A DNA stretch of 64,000 nt from CAVZCC01 sp963773765 (GTDB lineage Bacteria > Actinomycetota > Acidimicrobiia > Acidimicrobiales > Microtrichaceae): the NCBI GenBank assembly GCA_963773765.1, contig CAVZCC010000005.1, positions 620,001-684,000 on the forward strand, read 5' to 3'. Positions 1 through 8,450 of this stretch are shown here, one piece after another (positions within the stretch are counted from its first letter, which is position 1; every line of letters starts with the position of its first letter). The notes under the pieces are model-generated. The model saw nothing but the letters and a program-made list of their open reading frames with translations, had not been told where the DNA came from and ran no database searches. A program made the translations under genes and the position numbers.

Positions 1-9
1 CATGGCCCG

Positions 10-927
10 ATGCGCCTGTCGGACCTCCCCGCCGCGTTCGGCCGGCTCCGGCACCGGGACGATCCCGGCGTGCAGGCGGACCTCGACTGGTCCCGCCACG
101 GCGCCGACCTTCCAGCAGGCCTGGAGCTGCAGTGGCTCGGCACCGCCGGGTTCCGCCTCTCCTACGAGGACACCACGGTCCTCATCGACCCGTTCCTGTC
201 CCGACGCCCCCTGCGGGAGACGCTGACCGCCACCCCGTTCCGACCCGACCACACCCTGGTGGACCGCCTGGTCCCGGCCGCCGACGCGGTCCTGGTCGGC
301 CACACGCACTTCGACCATGCCGTGGACGTTCCGCACATCGCCGCCCGCACCCGCGGCTGTGCGGTCTACGGCTCCCGCTCGCTGCGGAACCTGATGGGCC
401 TGCACGGCCTGGCCGACCGCGCCGTGGTGGTGGATCCCCACCGGCCCTACGAGATCGGCCCGTTCACGGTGTCGTTCACCCCGAGCATCCACTCCAAGCT
501 GGTGCTGGGCCTCAAGGTGCCCTCCGACGGCGAGCTCACCTGCGACTGCCTGGACCACCTGGGCTCCGGCTCCTACCGCTGCGGGCAGGTGTGGGGCATC
601 ACCATCGAGGTGGGCGGTGCCACGCTCTACCACCAGGGGTCGGCCAACCTCCTGGACGACGAGGTGCGCGCCCGCGACGTCGACGTGTTCCTGTGCGGGA
701 TCGCCGGCCGGTATGCCACCCCGCGGTACACCGAACGGGTGCTCCGCCTGCTGCGCCCGAAGCTGGTCCTGGCCCACCACCACGACGACTTCTTCCGTCC
801 GGTGGACGGTCCCATGGGGTACTCGTTCAACGTGAACCTGGGCGGGTTCGTGGAGGAGGTCGCGGCCGTGGACGCCCACCTCCCGGTGCGGGTGCTGCAG
901 CCGCTGGGCTCCGTCACCGGCACGTGA
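10..927 (+). CDS. MBL-fold metallo-hydrolase (UlaG/RomA-like)
   Basis: A 305-residue beta-lactamase-fold hydrolase. The metal-binding signature HTHFDH lies at residues 98-103. A WLGTAGFRL opening strand near residue 42 and an acidic LLIDPFL-like strand near residue 57 are typical of the UlaG/L-ascorbate-6-phosphate lactonase-like branch, and a later AHHHDD segment supplies further possible ligands. No signal peptide is visible, so it is probably cytoplasmic. The substrate cannot be predicted. The first in-frame ATG is at position 10, but the frame is open to the window edge, so the true start could lie further upstream. The next gene follows after 103 bases with its own ribosome binding site. 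Confidence 0.75.
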   Translation: MRLSDLPAAFGRLRHRDDPGVQADLDWSRHGADLPAGLELQWLGTAGFRLSYEDTTVLIDPFLSRRPLRETLTATPFRPDHTLVDRLVPAADAVLVGHTHFDHAVDVPHIAARTRGCAVYGSRSLRNLMGLHGLADRAVVVDPHRPYEIGPFTVSFTPSIHSKLVLGLKVPSDGELTCDCLDHLGSGSYRCGQVWGITIEVGGATLYHQGSANLLDDEVRARDVDVFLCGIAGRYATPRYTERVLRLLRPKLVLAHHHDDFFRPVDGPMGYSFNVNLGGFVEEVAAVDAHLPVRVLQPLGSVTGT

Positions 928-1030
928 ACGCCGGTGTGACGGAAGGCTCATTCCGATCCGGTCCCGGTCAGGCCATGCTCAGTACAACGATCTCGTCACC
1001 CGGGGTCCCCGCTCGTCGGAAGGCGGCACC

Positions 1031-1492
1031 ATGCATCGCAAGCGGACACCGGAGCAGTGGACCAGCGAGGAGGACGCCTGCGTCCGGGTGCTGCTGGAGT
1101 GCGAGCCGGAGGCGGCCCCCTCCATCATCGCCTCGGTCATCGAGCGTGAGGGGTACGCGGTGCGGACCTGCACCGGGCCCAACGCCGGCCGGTGCGACCT
1201 GCTGGCCTCCGGGTCGTGCTCGCTCGTGGACGGCGCCGACGTGGTGGTCAACATGCTCCACACCCGGGGCCGCGGCCGGCGGGTGCTGGACCGGGTGATG
1301 GGCCTGCGGAGGCCCCCGGCGGTGATCACCGAGATGACCCGGCCCCAACTGGCCGCCGCCGGCGGCCAGGACGGCGAGGCGCCCCCGCTCGACCTGGACC
1401 GGGTCACCGTGGTGGAGACGCCGGTGAACGGCAAGGCCCTGCTGGAGGCCATCGACGCCGCTGCGGGCGGCCGGACAAGAACGGCACGCTGA
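1031..1492 (+). CDS. Conserved hypothetical protein, receiver-like fold
   Basis: A 153-residue soluble protein that I do not recognise by name. It begins with a basic, acidic-rich helix. The rest alternates hydrophobic strands with helices (ADVVVNML near 77, PAVITEM near 99, VTVVETP near 125), resembling a Rossmann or response-regulator receiver layout, but I see no clear phosphoacceptor aspartate. A GGAAGGCGG ribosome binding site lies 6 nt before the ATG, and a TACAAC -10-like box sits near 983. It is convergent with the thiolase gene, their stops 1 nt apart. A role as a degenerate receiver is only inference. Confidence 0.55.
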   Translation: MHRKRTPEQWTSEEDACVRVLLECEPEAAPSIIASVIEREGYAVRTCTGPNAGRCDLLASGSCSLVDGADVVVNMLHTRGRGRRVLDRVMGLRRPPAVITEMTRPQLAAAGGQDGEAPPLDLDRVTVVETPVNGKALLEAIDAAAGGRTRTAR

Positions 1493-1493
1493 C

Positions 1494-3005
1494 CTAGAGG
1501 TCCAGCAGGTTGGTCCCGTCCCCGGACGGTGACACCTTGGCCGGGGCGTCGGTCCATCCATCCCCGGCGACCACGGCCACCGCGTCGGGACGGTCCGTCC
1601 GGGCGTAGCAGCGGGTCCCGTCGCCGAGCGCGCAGATGGCCACCGCATGGCCGGGCCCGTCGGTCCCGTGCACCACCGTGGCGGCCAGCACGCGGACGGG
1701 ACCCTCGGCCCGGTCCACCACCACCGCATCCTCCGTGCCCGACGGTGCGTCCCAGTGCTGCTCGTCGTCGGCCCGCGGGACCGCCGGCACCTCGGTACCC
1801 GGCTCGGACGACCACACCGCGGCGACGTGCTTGGTCATGTGCATGCCGACACCGGTCACCAGGGCGGTGCGGCCGGGGTGGGACCGCAGATGGTCGACCA
1901 CGTGACTGACGGAGTGGCCCATGTAGTTGCTGGACGGACCGCCGTGGTAGGGCAGCCCGCCGGTCAGCGACACCGGGCGCGGGTCGTCGTGGTGCAGGCC
2001 CAGCGCGTCCTGCGCGAACTGCACGGCGGAGCCGAAGCAGCTGTACAGGTCGAACACGTCCACCTGGTCGACCACCATCCCCGCCATGGCCAGGGCCCCG
2101 GCGGTGGCGGACCGCATGGCCGGTGACGACGCCAGGTCCTGGCGGGCCCCCAGGTGGACGGCGTCGCGGTCGAACCCCCACCCCCGCAGGTACACCCGCC
2201 GGTCCTCCGGCACGCCCCACGCGTCGGCGGTGGCCCGCGTGACCAGCAGGTTGGCGGCGGCCATGTCCACGTCCATGAAGGCCGTCATCCGTTTGGTGTA
2301 CGGCGTGGCCACCATCCGGTTGTCCGGGGCCGGCCGGGCCAGCTCACCGGCCGTGCGGGCGGTCCTGAACCAGGCGTCGGGAGTGGCGGCCGCCACCCGG
2401 GTGAGCCCGGCCATCAGCCCGGCCAGCCGGTCGCGGTCCGCTGCCGTCGCGCCCCGGGCCGCCCACCGGGCCTGCTCCAGGAGGGCGAAGGTGAGCCAGG
2501 CCGGCAGCACGCCGTGGGCGACCTCGGTGGGCAGGTACCACTGGTCGAGGTCGACCGGGAGGGCCGGCGGATCAGGGTGGGGATGACTCCAGGGTGGGAC
2601 CTCCCCGTTCTGTCGGTAGGCCCGGCGGGCGGCCAGGGCCTCGCCACCCACCACCAGTGCCACCTCGGACTCACCCCGCAGCATCCGTCCGGCCGCGGCG
2701 TTGAGCAGCCGCTGTGGTGACGTGCCGGCCAGGAGCGACACGCGGCGCCGCACGTCGGGACGCCCCAACCGCTGGGCCAGGCGACCGGCCGGGTCGTCGT
2801 AGGCCCACGACTGGCAATGGACCAGGCCGAGGTCGTCCACCGCACCGATCACGTCACGGTCGACCCCCGCATCCGCGGCGGCTGCCCGGGCCACCATCTC
2901 CCACATGTGGATGGGCTCGGGGGCGGTCCCGACTCCGGGGTGCCAGGTGTGGCGGGCCGTGCCCACCAGGCAGGGGGCCCGGGAACCGGCACGGGTGGTC
3001 GTCAT
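1494..3005 (-). CDS. SCP-x/thiolase-family acetyl-CoA acetyltransferase-like protein
   Basis: A 503-residue thiolase-superfamily protein of the lipid-transfer (SCP-x-like) type common in actinobacteria, with an appended C-terminal domain of about 85 residues that may be OB-fold-like. Family marks are the GESEVALVVGGEA segment and the DLYSCFGSAVQ block near residue 320. At the usual nucleophile position (GTSPQRLLNAA) I see Thr/Ser rather than Cys, so classical thiolase catalysis is doubtful; such members occur near acyl-CoA degradation genes. An 18-bp palindrome lies 72 bases upstream of its start, suggesting control by a TetR-type regulator. It is convergent with the preceding hypothetical gene. 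Confidence 0.75.
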   Translation of the reverse strand: MTTTRAGSRAPCLVGTARHTWHPGVGTAPEPIHMWEMVARAAAADAGVDRDVIGAVDDLGLVHCQSWAYDDPAGRLAQRLGRPDVRRRVSLLAGTSPQRLLNAAAGRMLRGESEVALVVGGEALAARRAYRQNGEVPPWSHPHPDPPALPVDLDQWYLPTEVAHGVLPAWLTFALLEQARWAARGATAADRDRLAGLMAGLTRVAAATPDAWFRTARTAGELARPAPDNRMVATPYTKRMTAFMDVDMAAANLLVTRATADAWGVPEDRRVYLRGWGFDRDAVHLGARQDLASSPAMRSATAGALAMAGMVVDQVDVFDLYSCFGSAVQFAQDALGLHHDDPRPVSLTGGLPYHGGPSSNYMGHSVSHVVDHLRSHPGRTALVTGVGMHMTKHVAAVWSSEPGTEVPAVPRADDEQHWDAPSGTEDAVVVDRAEGPVRVLAATVVHGTDGPGHAVAICALGDGTRCYARTDRPDAVAVVAGDGWTDAPAKVSPSGDGTNLLDL

Positions 3006-3076
3006 GGGGCGGTCCTCATGGTGCGGCCCTCGTGGGGACCCCGAACGGTTCCATGCGCATCACGAGCCGCCACCCT

Positions 3077-3094
3077 AATACATGATTCTGTATT
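3077..3094. promoter_or_regulatory. 18-bp palindromic operator candidate
   Basis: AATACA-TGATTC-TGTATT is a perfect 6-bp inverted repeat in an AT-rich island, which is conspicuous in this GC-rich region. It lies 72 bases upstream of the minus-strand thiolase start, where a promoter is expected. Its size and symmetry fit a TetR-family dimer; the regulator is not identified in this window. Confidence 0.4.
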
Positions 3095-3165
3095 CGTTAT
3101 TTCACCTTCTGGTATCTCTCGACCCAGCGACAGGCTCCATCAGGAGCGGGCCGGGGCCCGGCCCC

Positions 3166-3417
3166 TCACCCCGCCGACCTGATGCGGCGCAGGGGCGGCA
3201 CCGTGCGGGGCGGCTGACGCCGCGGGGGGAGCGAGCCCAACAGGTCGTGGGTGGCCTCCGTGATGCGGGCCACGGCCAACTCGAACGCGGCCTCCGTCAA
3301 GGGCGAGGTCGACTGCACCCCGCTCACCTTGCGGACGTACTGGCGGGCCGCGGCCTCGACCTCGTCGGGGGTCGCCTCCGGTTCGAGGCCGCGGAGGGTG
3401 GTGATGTTCCGGCACAT
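3166..3417 (-). CDS. DUF2277 family protein
   Basis: An 83-residue protein that begins MCRNITTL and continues with a glutamate/alanine-rich helix (EATPDEVEAAARQYVRKVSG), a strong match in my memory to the DUF2277 family, whose members open with MCRNI and share the QFVRKVSG core. The function of the family is unknown. The arginine/proline-rich tail (about residues 66-83) is outside the conserved core. The internal ATG at 3417 was chosen over longer in-frame options because the family motif starts there. It is divergent from the short gene at 3515. Confidence 0.7.
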   Translation of the reverse strand: MCRNITTLRGLEPEATPDEVEAAARQYVRKVSGVQSTSPLTEAAFELAVARITEATHDLLGSLPPRRQPPRTVPPLRRIRSAG

Positions 3418-3514
3418 CCCCGGAGTGTCCCACGACCCGCGCCACCGGTGGGGCCGAAACCCGGGGCCCGCCGGACCGTTGAGCCGGGTACGGTCGGACC
3501 CGGAGGTGGTGACC

Positions 3515-3820
3515 ATGACGGAACCACAGTGGGACGAGGTCGGGAACCGGTTCACCGCGTTGGGCCGCACCCTGCAGGAGCGCTGGGCGGACAGCCGGGA
3601 GAGCGCCAAGGGCGCCGAGGAGGACGCGGCGGACGAGGTCCGCAGTGCCATGGAGGGGGTCCGGGCATCGCTCGACGACCTGGCCGACGCCATCACCCGG
3701 ACGGTGAACGACAGGGACGTCCACGACTCGGCCCGGGCCGCGGCCGGAGGTCTGGTGGACGCGCTCAGCGCGTCGCTCGACCAGCTGGCGGACAAGATCC
3801 AGCCCAAGAAGCCCGGCTGA
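3515..3820 (+). CDS. Small alpha-helical hypothetical protein
   Basis: A 101-residue highly charged protein predicted to be almost entirely helical (acidic and arginine residues alternate with alanine), with two amphipathic stretches at about 8-55 and 60-95. There is no signal peptide or membrane segment. I do not recognise the family, although small helical proteins of this kind are common next to stress genes in actinobacteria. The ATG at 3515 is preceded by a GGAGGTGG ribosome binding site and a TACGGT -10-like box at 3489. It is convergent with the PPOX gene; the short gap holds a 7-bp hairpin (GGGCCGG/CCGGCCC) that may end both transcripts. Confidence 0.6.
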   Translation: MTEPQWDEVGNRFTALGRTLQERWADSRESAKGAEEDAADEVRSAMEGVRASLDDLADAITRTVNDRDVHDSARAAAGGLVDALSASLDQLADKIQPKKPG

Positions 3821-3862
3821 CACGCGGGCCGGTCCGGTCCGGCCCAGGCGTTTCGGACTGGC

Positions 3863-4252
3863 TCAGTCCGGCAGGGTGATCACCACGGCGGAGTCGGTGC
3901 CGCTGCCCTTGCGGAACACGCGGGCCAGGTTCCCCCACAGGGAGATGGCGGCGAACTGGATGCCGTACTTCTTGGCCACGGCGCGGCGCACCGGCTCGAA
4001 GTCGTCGCCGGTGCGGACCTCGGCGGTCGCCTCCACCGGCTCCGTCCCCGCCTTCGGGCGACCGCGGGCGTCGGACGGCTGCAGCAGCACCCTGGCGGTG
4101 TTGCCGATGCGCTTGACCTTCCAACTGGACGACGCCGTGGTGAAGCCGACGGTCCCGTCACCCAGGTCCGCGATCCAGACCGGGGTCGGCTTGGGGGTGC
4201 CGTCCCTGGTGAACGTGGTCAGGTTCACGTACTTCTCGTCGCCCAGTCCCAT
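3863..4252 (-). CDS. PPOX-class F420-dependent oxidoreductase
   Basis: A 129-residue split-barrel flavin/deazaflavin oxidoreductase. The order YVNLTTFTRDGTPKPTPVW, then DGTVGFTTASSSWKVKRI, then RVLLQPSD is the typical start of actinobacterial PPOX-class F420-binding enzymes; the WKVKRI segment is the usual cofactor-phosphate contact region. The substrate is unknown. The start was taken at ATG 4252 because it gives the standard family length; the longer open frame upstream overlaps the next gene in a different frame. It lies just downstream of the Rv2466c-like gene, and the two are probably co-transcribed redox-defence enzymes. Confidence 0.8.
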   Translation of the reverse strand: MGLGDEKYVNLTTFTRDGTPKPTPVWIADLGDGTVGFTTASSSWKVKRIGNTARVLLQPSDARGRPKAGTEPVEATAEVRTGDDFEPVRRAVAKKYGIQFAAISLWGNLARVFRKGSGTDSAVVITLPD

Positions 4253-4278
4253 CAGGCCTCCTCGGGGTCGTGTCGAAC

Positions 4279-4923
4279 CTAGGTGAAGCTGATCTCGCCC
4301 CGGAGCGAGCGCTTCAGCTCGGACACGCCGGAGCGGGCCACGACCTCCAGGGCGTTCCACAGGTCCACCGCCTCCCGGCCCCGGGGGATGCGGTTGATGA
4401 CCGGCCCGAACAACGACGTCTCCACCGGGCGGTCCAGGTCGAAGGTGATGATCGGGGTGCCGACGTCCTTGCCGGTGCGGCCCAGTGCCACGTCGGTCTC
4501 CGCCCGCAGGACCTCGTCCCAGGACTCGTCGTCGGCCGCCGCGGCGAGCCCCGGCGGCAACCCGGCGGCTTCCAGCGACGGGGTGACCAGGTCGCCGGCG
4601 TCCTCGCCGTTCCAGAGCCGCACCGATGCGCCCTGGTCGTGCATCCGGACGCCGAACTCGGTGTAGAGCCGGGCCACCGCGTCGTTGCCGCCTTCGCCCC
4701 GGGCCGCGGCGGCCACCCGCAGCATGGAGGTGCCCATGCCGTGCAGCAGCGGGTAGCGGGGCGGGAACTCCTTGTCGTAGTCCTTGTCCTCGTTGACGAT
4801 GCGCAGGGAGATGAACCGCCACGCCACGTCCAGGTCGGTCTGCTCCGACACCTCCGTCACGAACCTGCTGGTGATCCACGCCCAGGGGCAGACGGGGTCG
4901 AGGAAGAACTCGATGTCGGACAT
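4279..4923 (-). CDS. Mycothiol-dependent nitroreductase Rv2466c-like (DsbA fold)
   Basis: A 214-residue thioredoxin/DsbA-fold protein. The motif DPVCPWAW at residues 9-16 carries a Cys-Pro-Trp active site, as in the Rv2466c family of mycothiol-dependent reductases. A cis-proline segment (GTPIITF) follows near residue 161. It lacks a signal peptide, so it is cytoplasmic, which separates it from periplasmic DsbA. It is probably in one transcript with the PPOX gene downstream (26-nt gap). The presence of this family suggests that the host uses mycothiol, consistent with Actinomycetota. Confidence 0.8.
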   Translation of the reverse strand: MSDIEFFLDPVCPWAWITSRFVTEVSEQTDLDVAWRFISLRIVNEDKDYDKEFPPRYPLLHGMGTSMLRVAAAARGEGGNDAVARLYTEFGVRMHDQGASVRLWNGEDAGDLVTPSLEAAGLPPGLAAAADDESWDEVLRAETDVALGRTGKDVGTPIITFDLDRPVETSLFGPVINRIPRGREAVDLWNALEVVARSGVSELKRSLRGEISFT

Positions 4924-4978
4924 GCGCGGGCCAACCGGGGCAGTGGAGCACCCATTCCCGACGCTGGCGTCCGGGAGA

Positions 4979-6133
4979 TCAGCTGACCCGGTCGAGCGCC
5001 TCGGCCAGGTCGGCGACCAGGTCGTCGGCCGACTCGATGCCGACCGAGAGGCGCACCAGCGAGTCCGGCACTTCCAGGGGTGACCCGGCCGCCGACGCGT
5101 GGGTCATGCGGCCCGGGTGCTCGATGAGCGACTCCACCGCGCCCAGCGACTCGGCCAGGGTGAACACCGACGTCGCCGCGCTGACCGCCAGCGCGGCCTG
5201 GGCGCCCCCCGCGGCCAGGAAGCTCACCATGCCGCCGAAGTCGCGCATCTGGGCCGCGGCCACCGCGTGGCCCGGATGGTCCGCCAGGCCCGGGTACAGC
5301 ACCCGCTCCACCGCGGGGTGGGAGACCAGCAGGTCCACGACCGCCTCGGCGTTGGCGGCGTGGCGGTCCATGCGCACCGCGAGCGTCTTGATGCCCCGCA
5401 GCACCAGGTAGCAGTCGAACGGGCCGGGCACCGCCCCCACCGCGTTCTGCAGGAAGCCGACCTGGTCGGCGAGCTGCGGTGTCGCTGGTGGCCACGAACC
5501 CGCCGACCACGTCGGAGTGCCCGCCCAGGTACTTCGTGCGTGGAGTGCACCACGACGTCGGCGCCGAGGGCCAGCGGCTGCTGCAGGTAGGGCGTGGCGA
5601 ACGTGTTGTCGACCACCACGCTGGCGCCGTGCCCGTGGGCCAGCTCGGCCAGCCGCGGCGATGTCGACGATGTGGAGCAGTGGGTTGGTCGGCGTCTCGA
5701 CCCACACCAGCGCGGGTGCGGTCCGGCCAGTCGCGCCGCCAACGCAACGGGGTCGCCGAGGTCGACCGACGATCCACGTGATGCCGACACCGGCCGAGGA
5801 CCTGCGACACGAGCCGGAACGTGCCGCCGTACGCGTCGTCGCCGATCACCACGTGGTCACCGGGGCCGAGGTCCGCAGGACGGCGTCCTCGGCCGCCATG
5901 CCGCTCGCGAAGGCGAACCCGTGGCGGGCGTCCTCCAGCGTCGGCCAGGCACCGCTCCAGGGCGGCCCGGGTGGGGTTGCCGGTGCGGCCGTACTCGTAG
6001 CCCCGCAGTGCTCGCCCACGCCGTCCTGGGCGAAGGTGCGTGGCCAGGCTGATCGGAGTGACCACCGCGCCCGTGGCCGCATCGGCGGGACCGCCACCGT
6101 GGATGGCCCGGGTCTCGAAGCCGCCGCTCCTGG

Positions 6134-6137
<4 letters not shown>
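4979..6137 (-). CDS. metB: Cystathionine gamma-synthase (PLP), multiply frameshifted
   Basis: Reads as a full-length (about 385 aa) Cys/Met-metabolism PLP enzyme when pieced together from all three minus frames. In order it shows GGFETRAIHGG, RGYEYGRTGNPTR, FAFASGMAAEDAVL, DAYGGTFRL, WVETPTNPLLHIVDI, VVVDNTFATPYLQQPL, GGHSDVVGGFV, and an intact C-terminal half ending SVGIESADDLVADLAEALDRVS. At least eight single-base shifts lie between about 5470 and 6060, yet no conserved block is lost, which favours sequencing indels over decay. The start near 6137 is uncertain (CTGACC in the raw sequence, overlapping the stop of the upstream cbs gene). Product: cystathionine from O-acyl-homoserine and cysteine. 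Confidence 0.75.
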
Positions 6138-7528
<1,391 letters not shown>

Positions 7529-7740
7529 GCTCCATCTTCGCCCGTCCGGGCCGGCCGTGGGTCGCACGACCCGCATGGGCTGGGACGTCCGTACCCACCC
7601 GGGCCGGACCGACCGAGAGGTTGAGGATCACTTGAGTGAACGCACGGTTCGGCCTTGATCTCCAACCTCCATCTTCCTCGCCGTTGCAGCGTCCCTGCCG
7701 CAGCCGAAGCACCACAACCACCTTCTCAAGGAGACAAGCA

Positions 7741-8313
7741 ATGGACACCACGACCACCCCCGAGCACACCCCGAAGCGTCGCCGCCGTGGCCTCGCCGCC
7801 GCCCTGGTCCTGACCGGCCTGGTGGCCGCCGCCCCCGGCGTCGCCACCCTGGCCGGCTTCACGGCCCAGGACGTGAACAAGGACAACACGATCGAGTCGG
7901 GCACCCTCGACGTGGCCATCGGCCAGGCCGAGAAGCACTTCGACGTGCAGAACATGAAGCCGGGCGACACCACCACCCAGAAGGTGGGGGTCATCAACAC
8001 CGGTTCGCTGCGCGAGGACTTCGTCCTCGATGCCGTGAACGTCAAGGGCAACCTGGACGACGTCCTCCAGGTCTCGATCTCCCAGGACGGCAAGGTCCTG
8101 GCCGAGGGCACGAAGCTCTCCGAGATGGCAGCCGTGACCTCCGGCCTGCAGTCCGGTGAGGCGACCGCCTACGAGGTGTCCGTCACGTGGCCCGAGAACG
8201 CCCCGGAGATCGACAACAAGTACCAGGCAGGCATCGTGAGCTTCGACTTCCAGGTCGACGCCACGCAGCTGGCCGGTGCGGCGATCACCAACGGCGCCAA
8301 CGCCGGCAACTGA
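7741..8313 (+). CDS. TasA/CalY-like SipW-dependent secreted fibre protein (copy 1)
   Basis: A 190-residue secreted protein. After a basic N-terminus comes a hydrophobic segment (LAAALVLTGLVAAAPGVATLAGFTAQ), then a conserved beta-rich body with NMKPGD, VGVINTGSL, DVLQVSIS and VTWPENAPEIDNKYQ. This matches the camelysin/TasA family, whose signal peptides are cut by the ER-type signal peptidase SipW, and such a peptidase is the next gene. The family forms biofilm amyloid fibres or acts as surface protease-like proteins in Bacillus; a fibre role here is inference. A strong AAGGAGAC ribosome binding site lies 5 nt before the ATG. About 210 bases of leader separate it from cbs. Confidence 0.75.
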   Translation: MDTTTTPEHTPKRRRRGLAAALVLTGLVAAAPGVATLAGFTAQDVNKDNTIESGTLDVAIGQAEKHFDVQNMKPGDTTTQKVGVINTGSLREDFVLDAVNVKGNLDDVLQVSISQDGKVLAEGTKLSEMAAVTSGLQSGEATAYEVSVTWPENAPEIDNKYQAGIVSFDFQVDATQLAGAAITNGANAGN

Positions 8314-8330
8314 TCCCTGACACTGCGATG

Positions 8331-8362
8331 ACCGGTGGGGCGGGCCCGCCCGTCCCACCGGT
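8331..8362 (+). terminator. Intercistronic hairpin between tasA-like and sipW-like genes
   Basis: ACCGGTGGG pairs perfectly with CCCACCGGT, and the inner arms CGGGC/GCCCG extend the stem with one G-T wobble to about 15 bp around a 2-nt loop. No T-run follows, so it may be a U-less terminator, an attenuator or an mRNA-stabilising processing loop. It would let the fibre protein be made in excess over the peptidase. Confidence 0.6.
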
Positions 8363-8450
8363 CACTGCACCCCTCCCTGGCACCGCGCCAGGCGGCTCCG
8401 CCGCCCCGCCCACCTCCGCACCACTCCGCAGCTCCGCACCGAGGCCCACC

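Noticed and set aside
8328..8450. Earlier ATG for the SipW-like peptidase
   Set aside because: It has no ribosome site and sits beside a strong hairpin; the added residues are low-complexity. ATG 8451 has a GAGG site.
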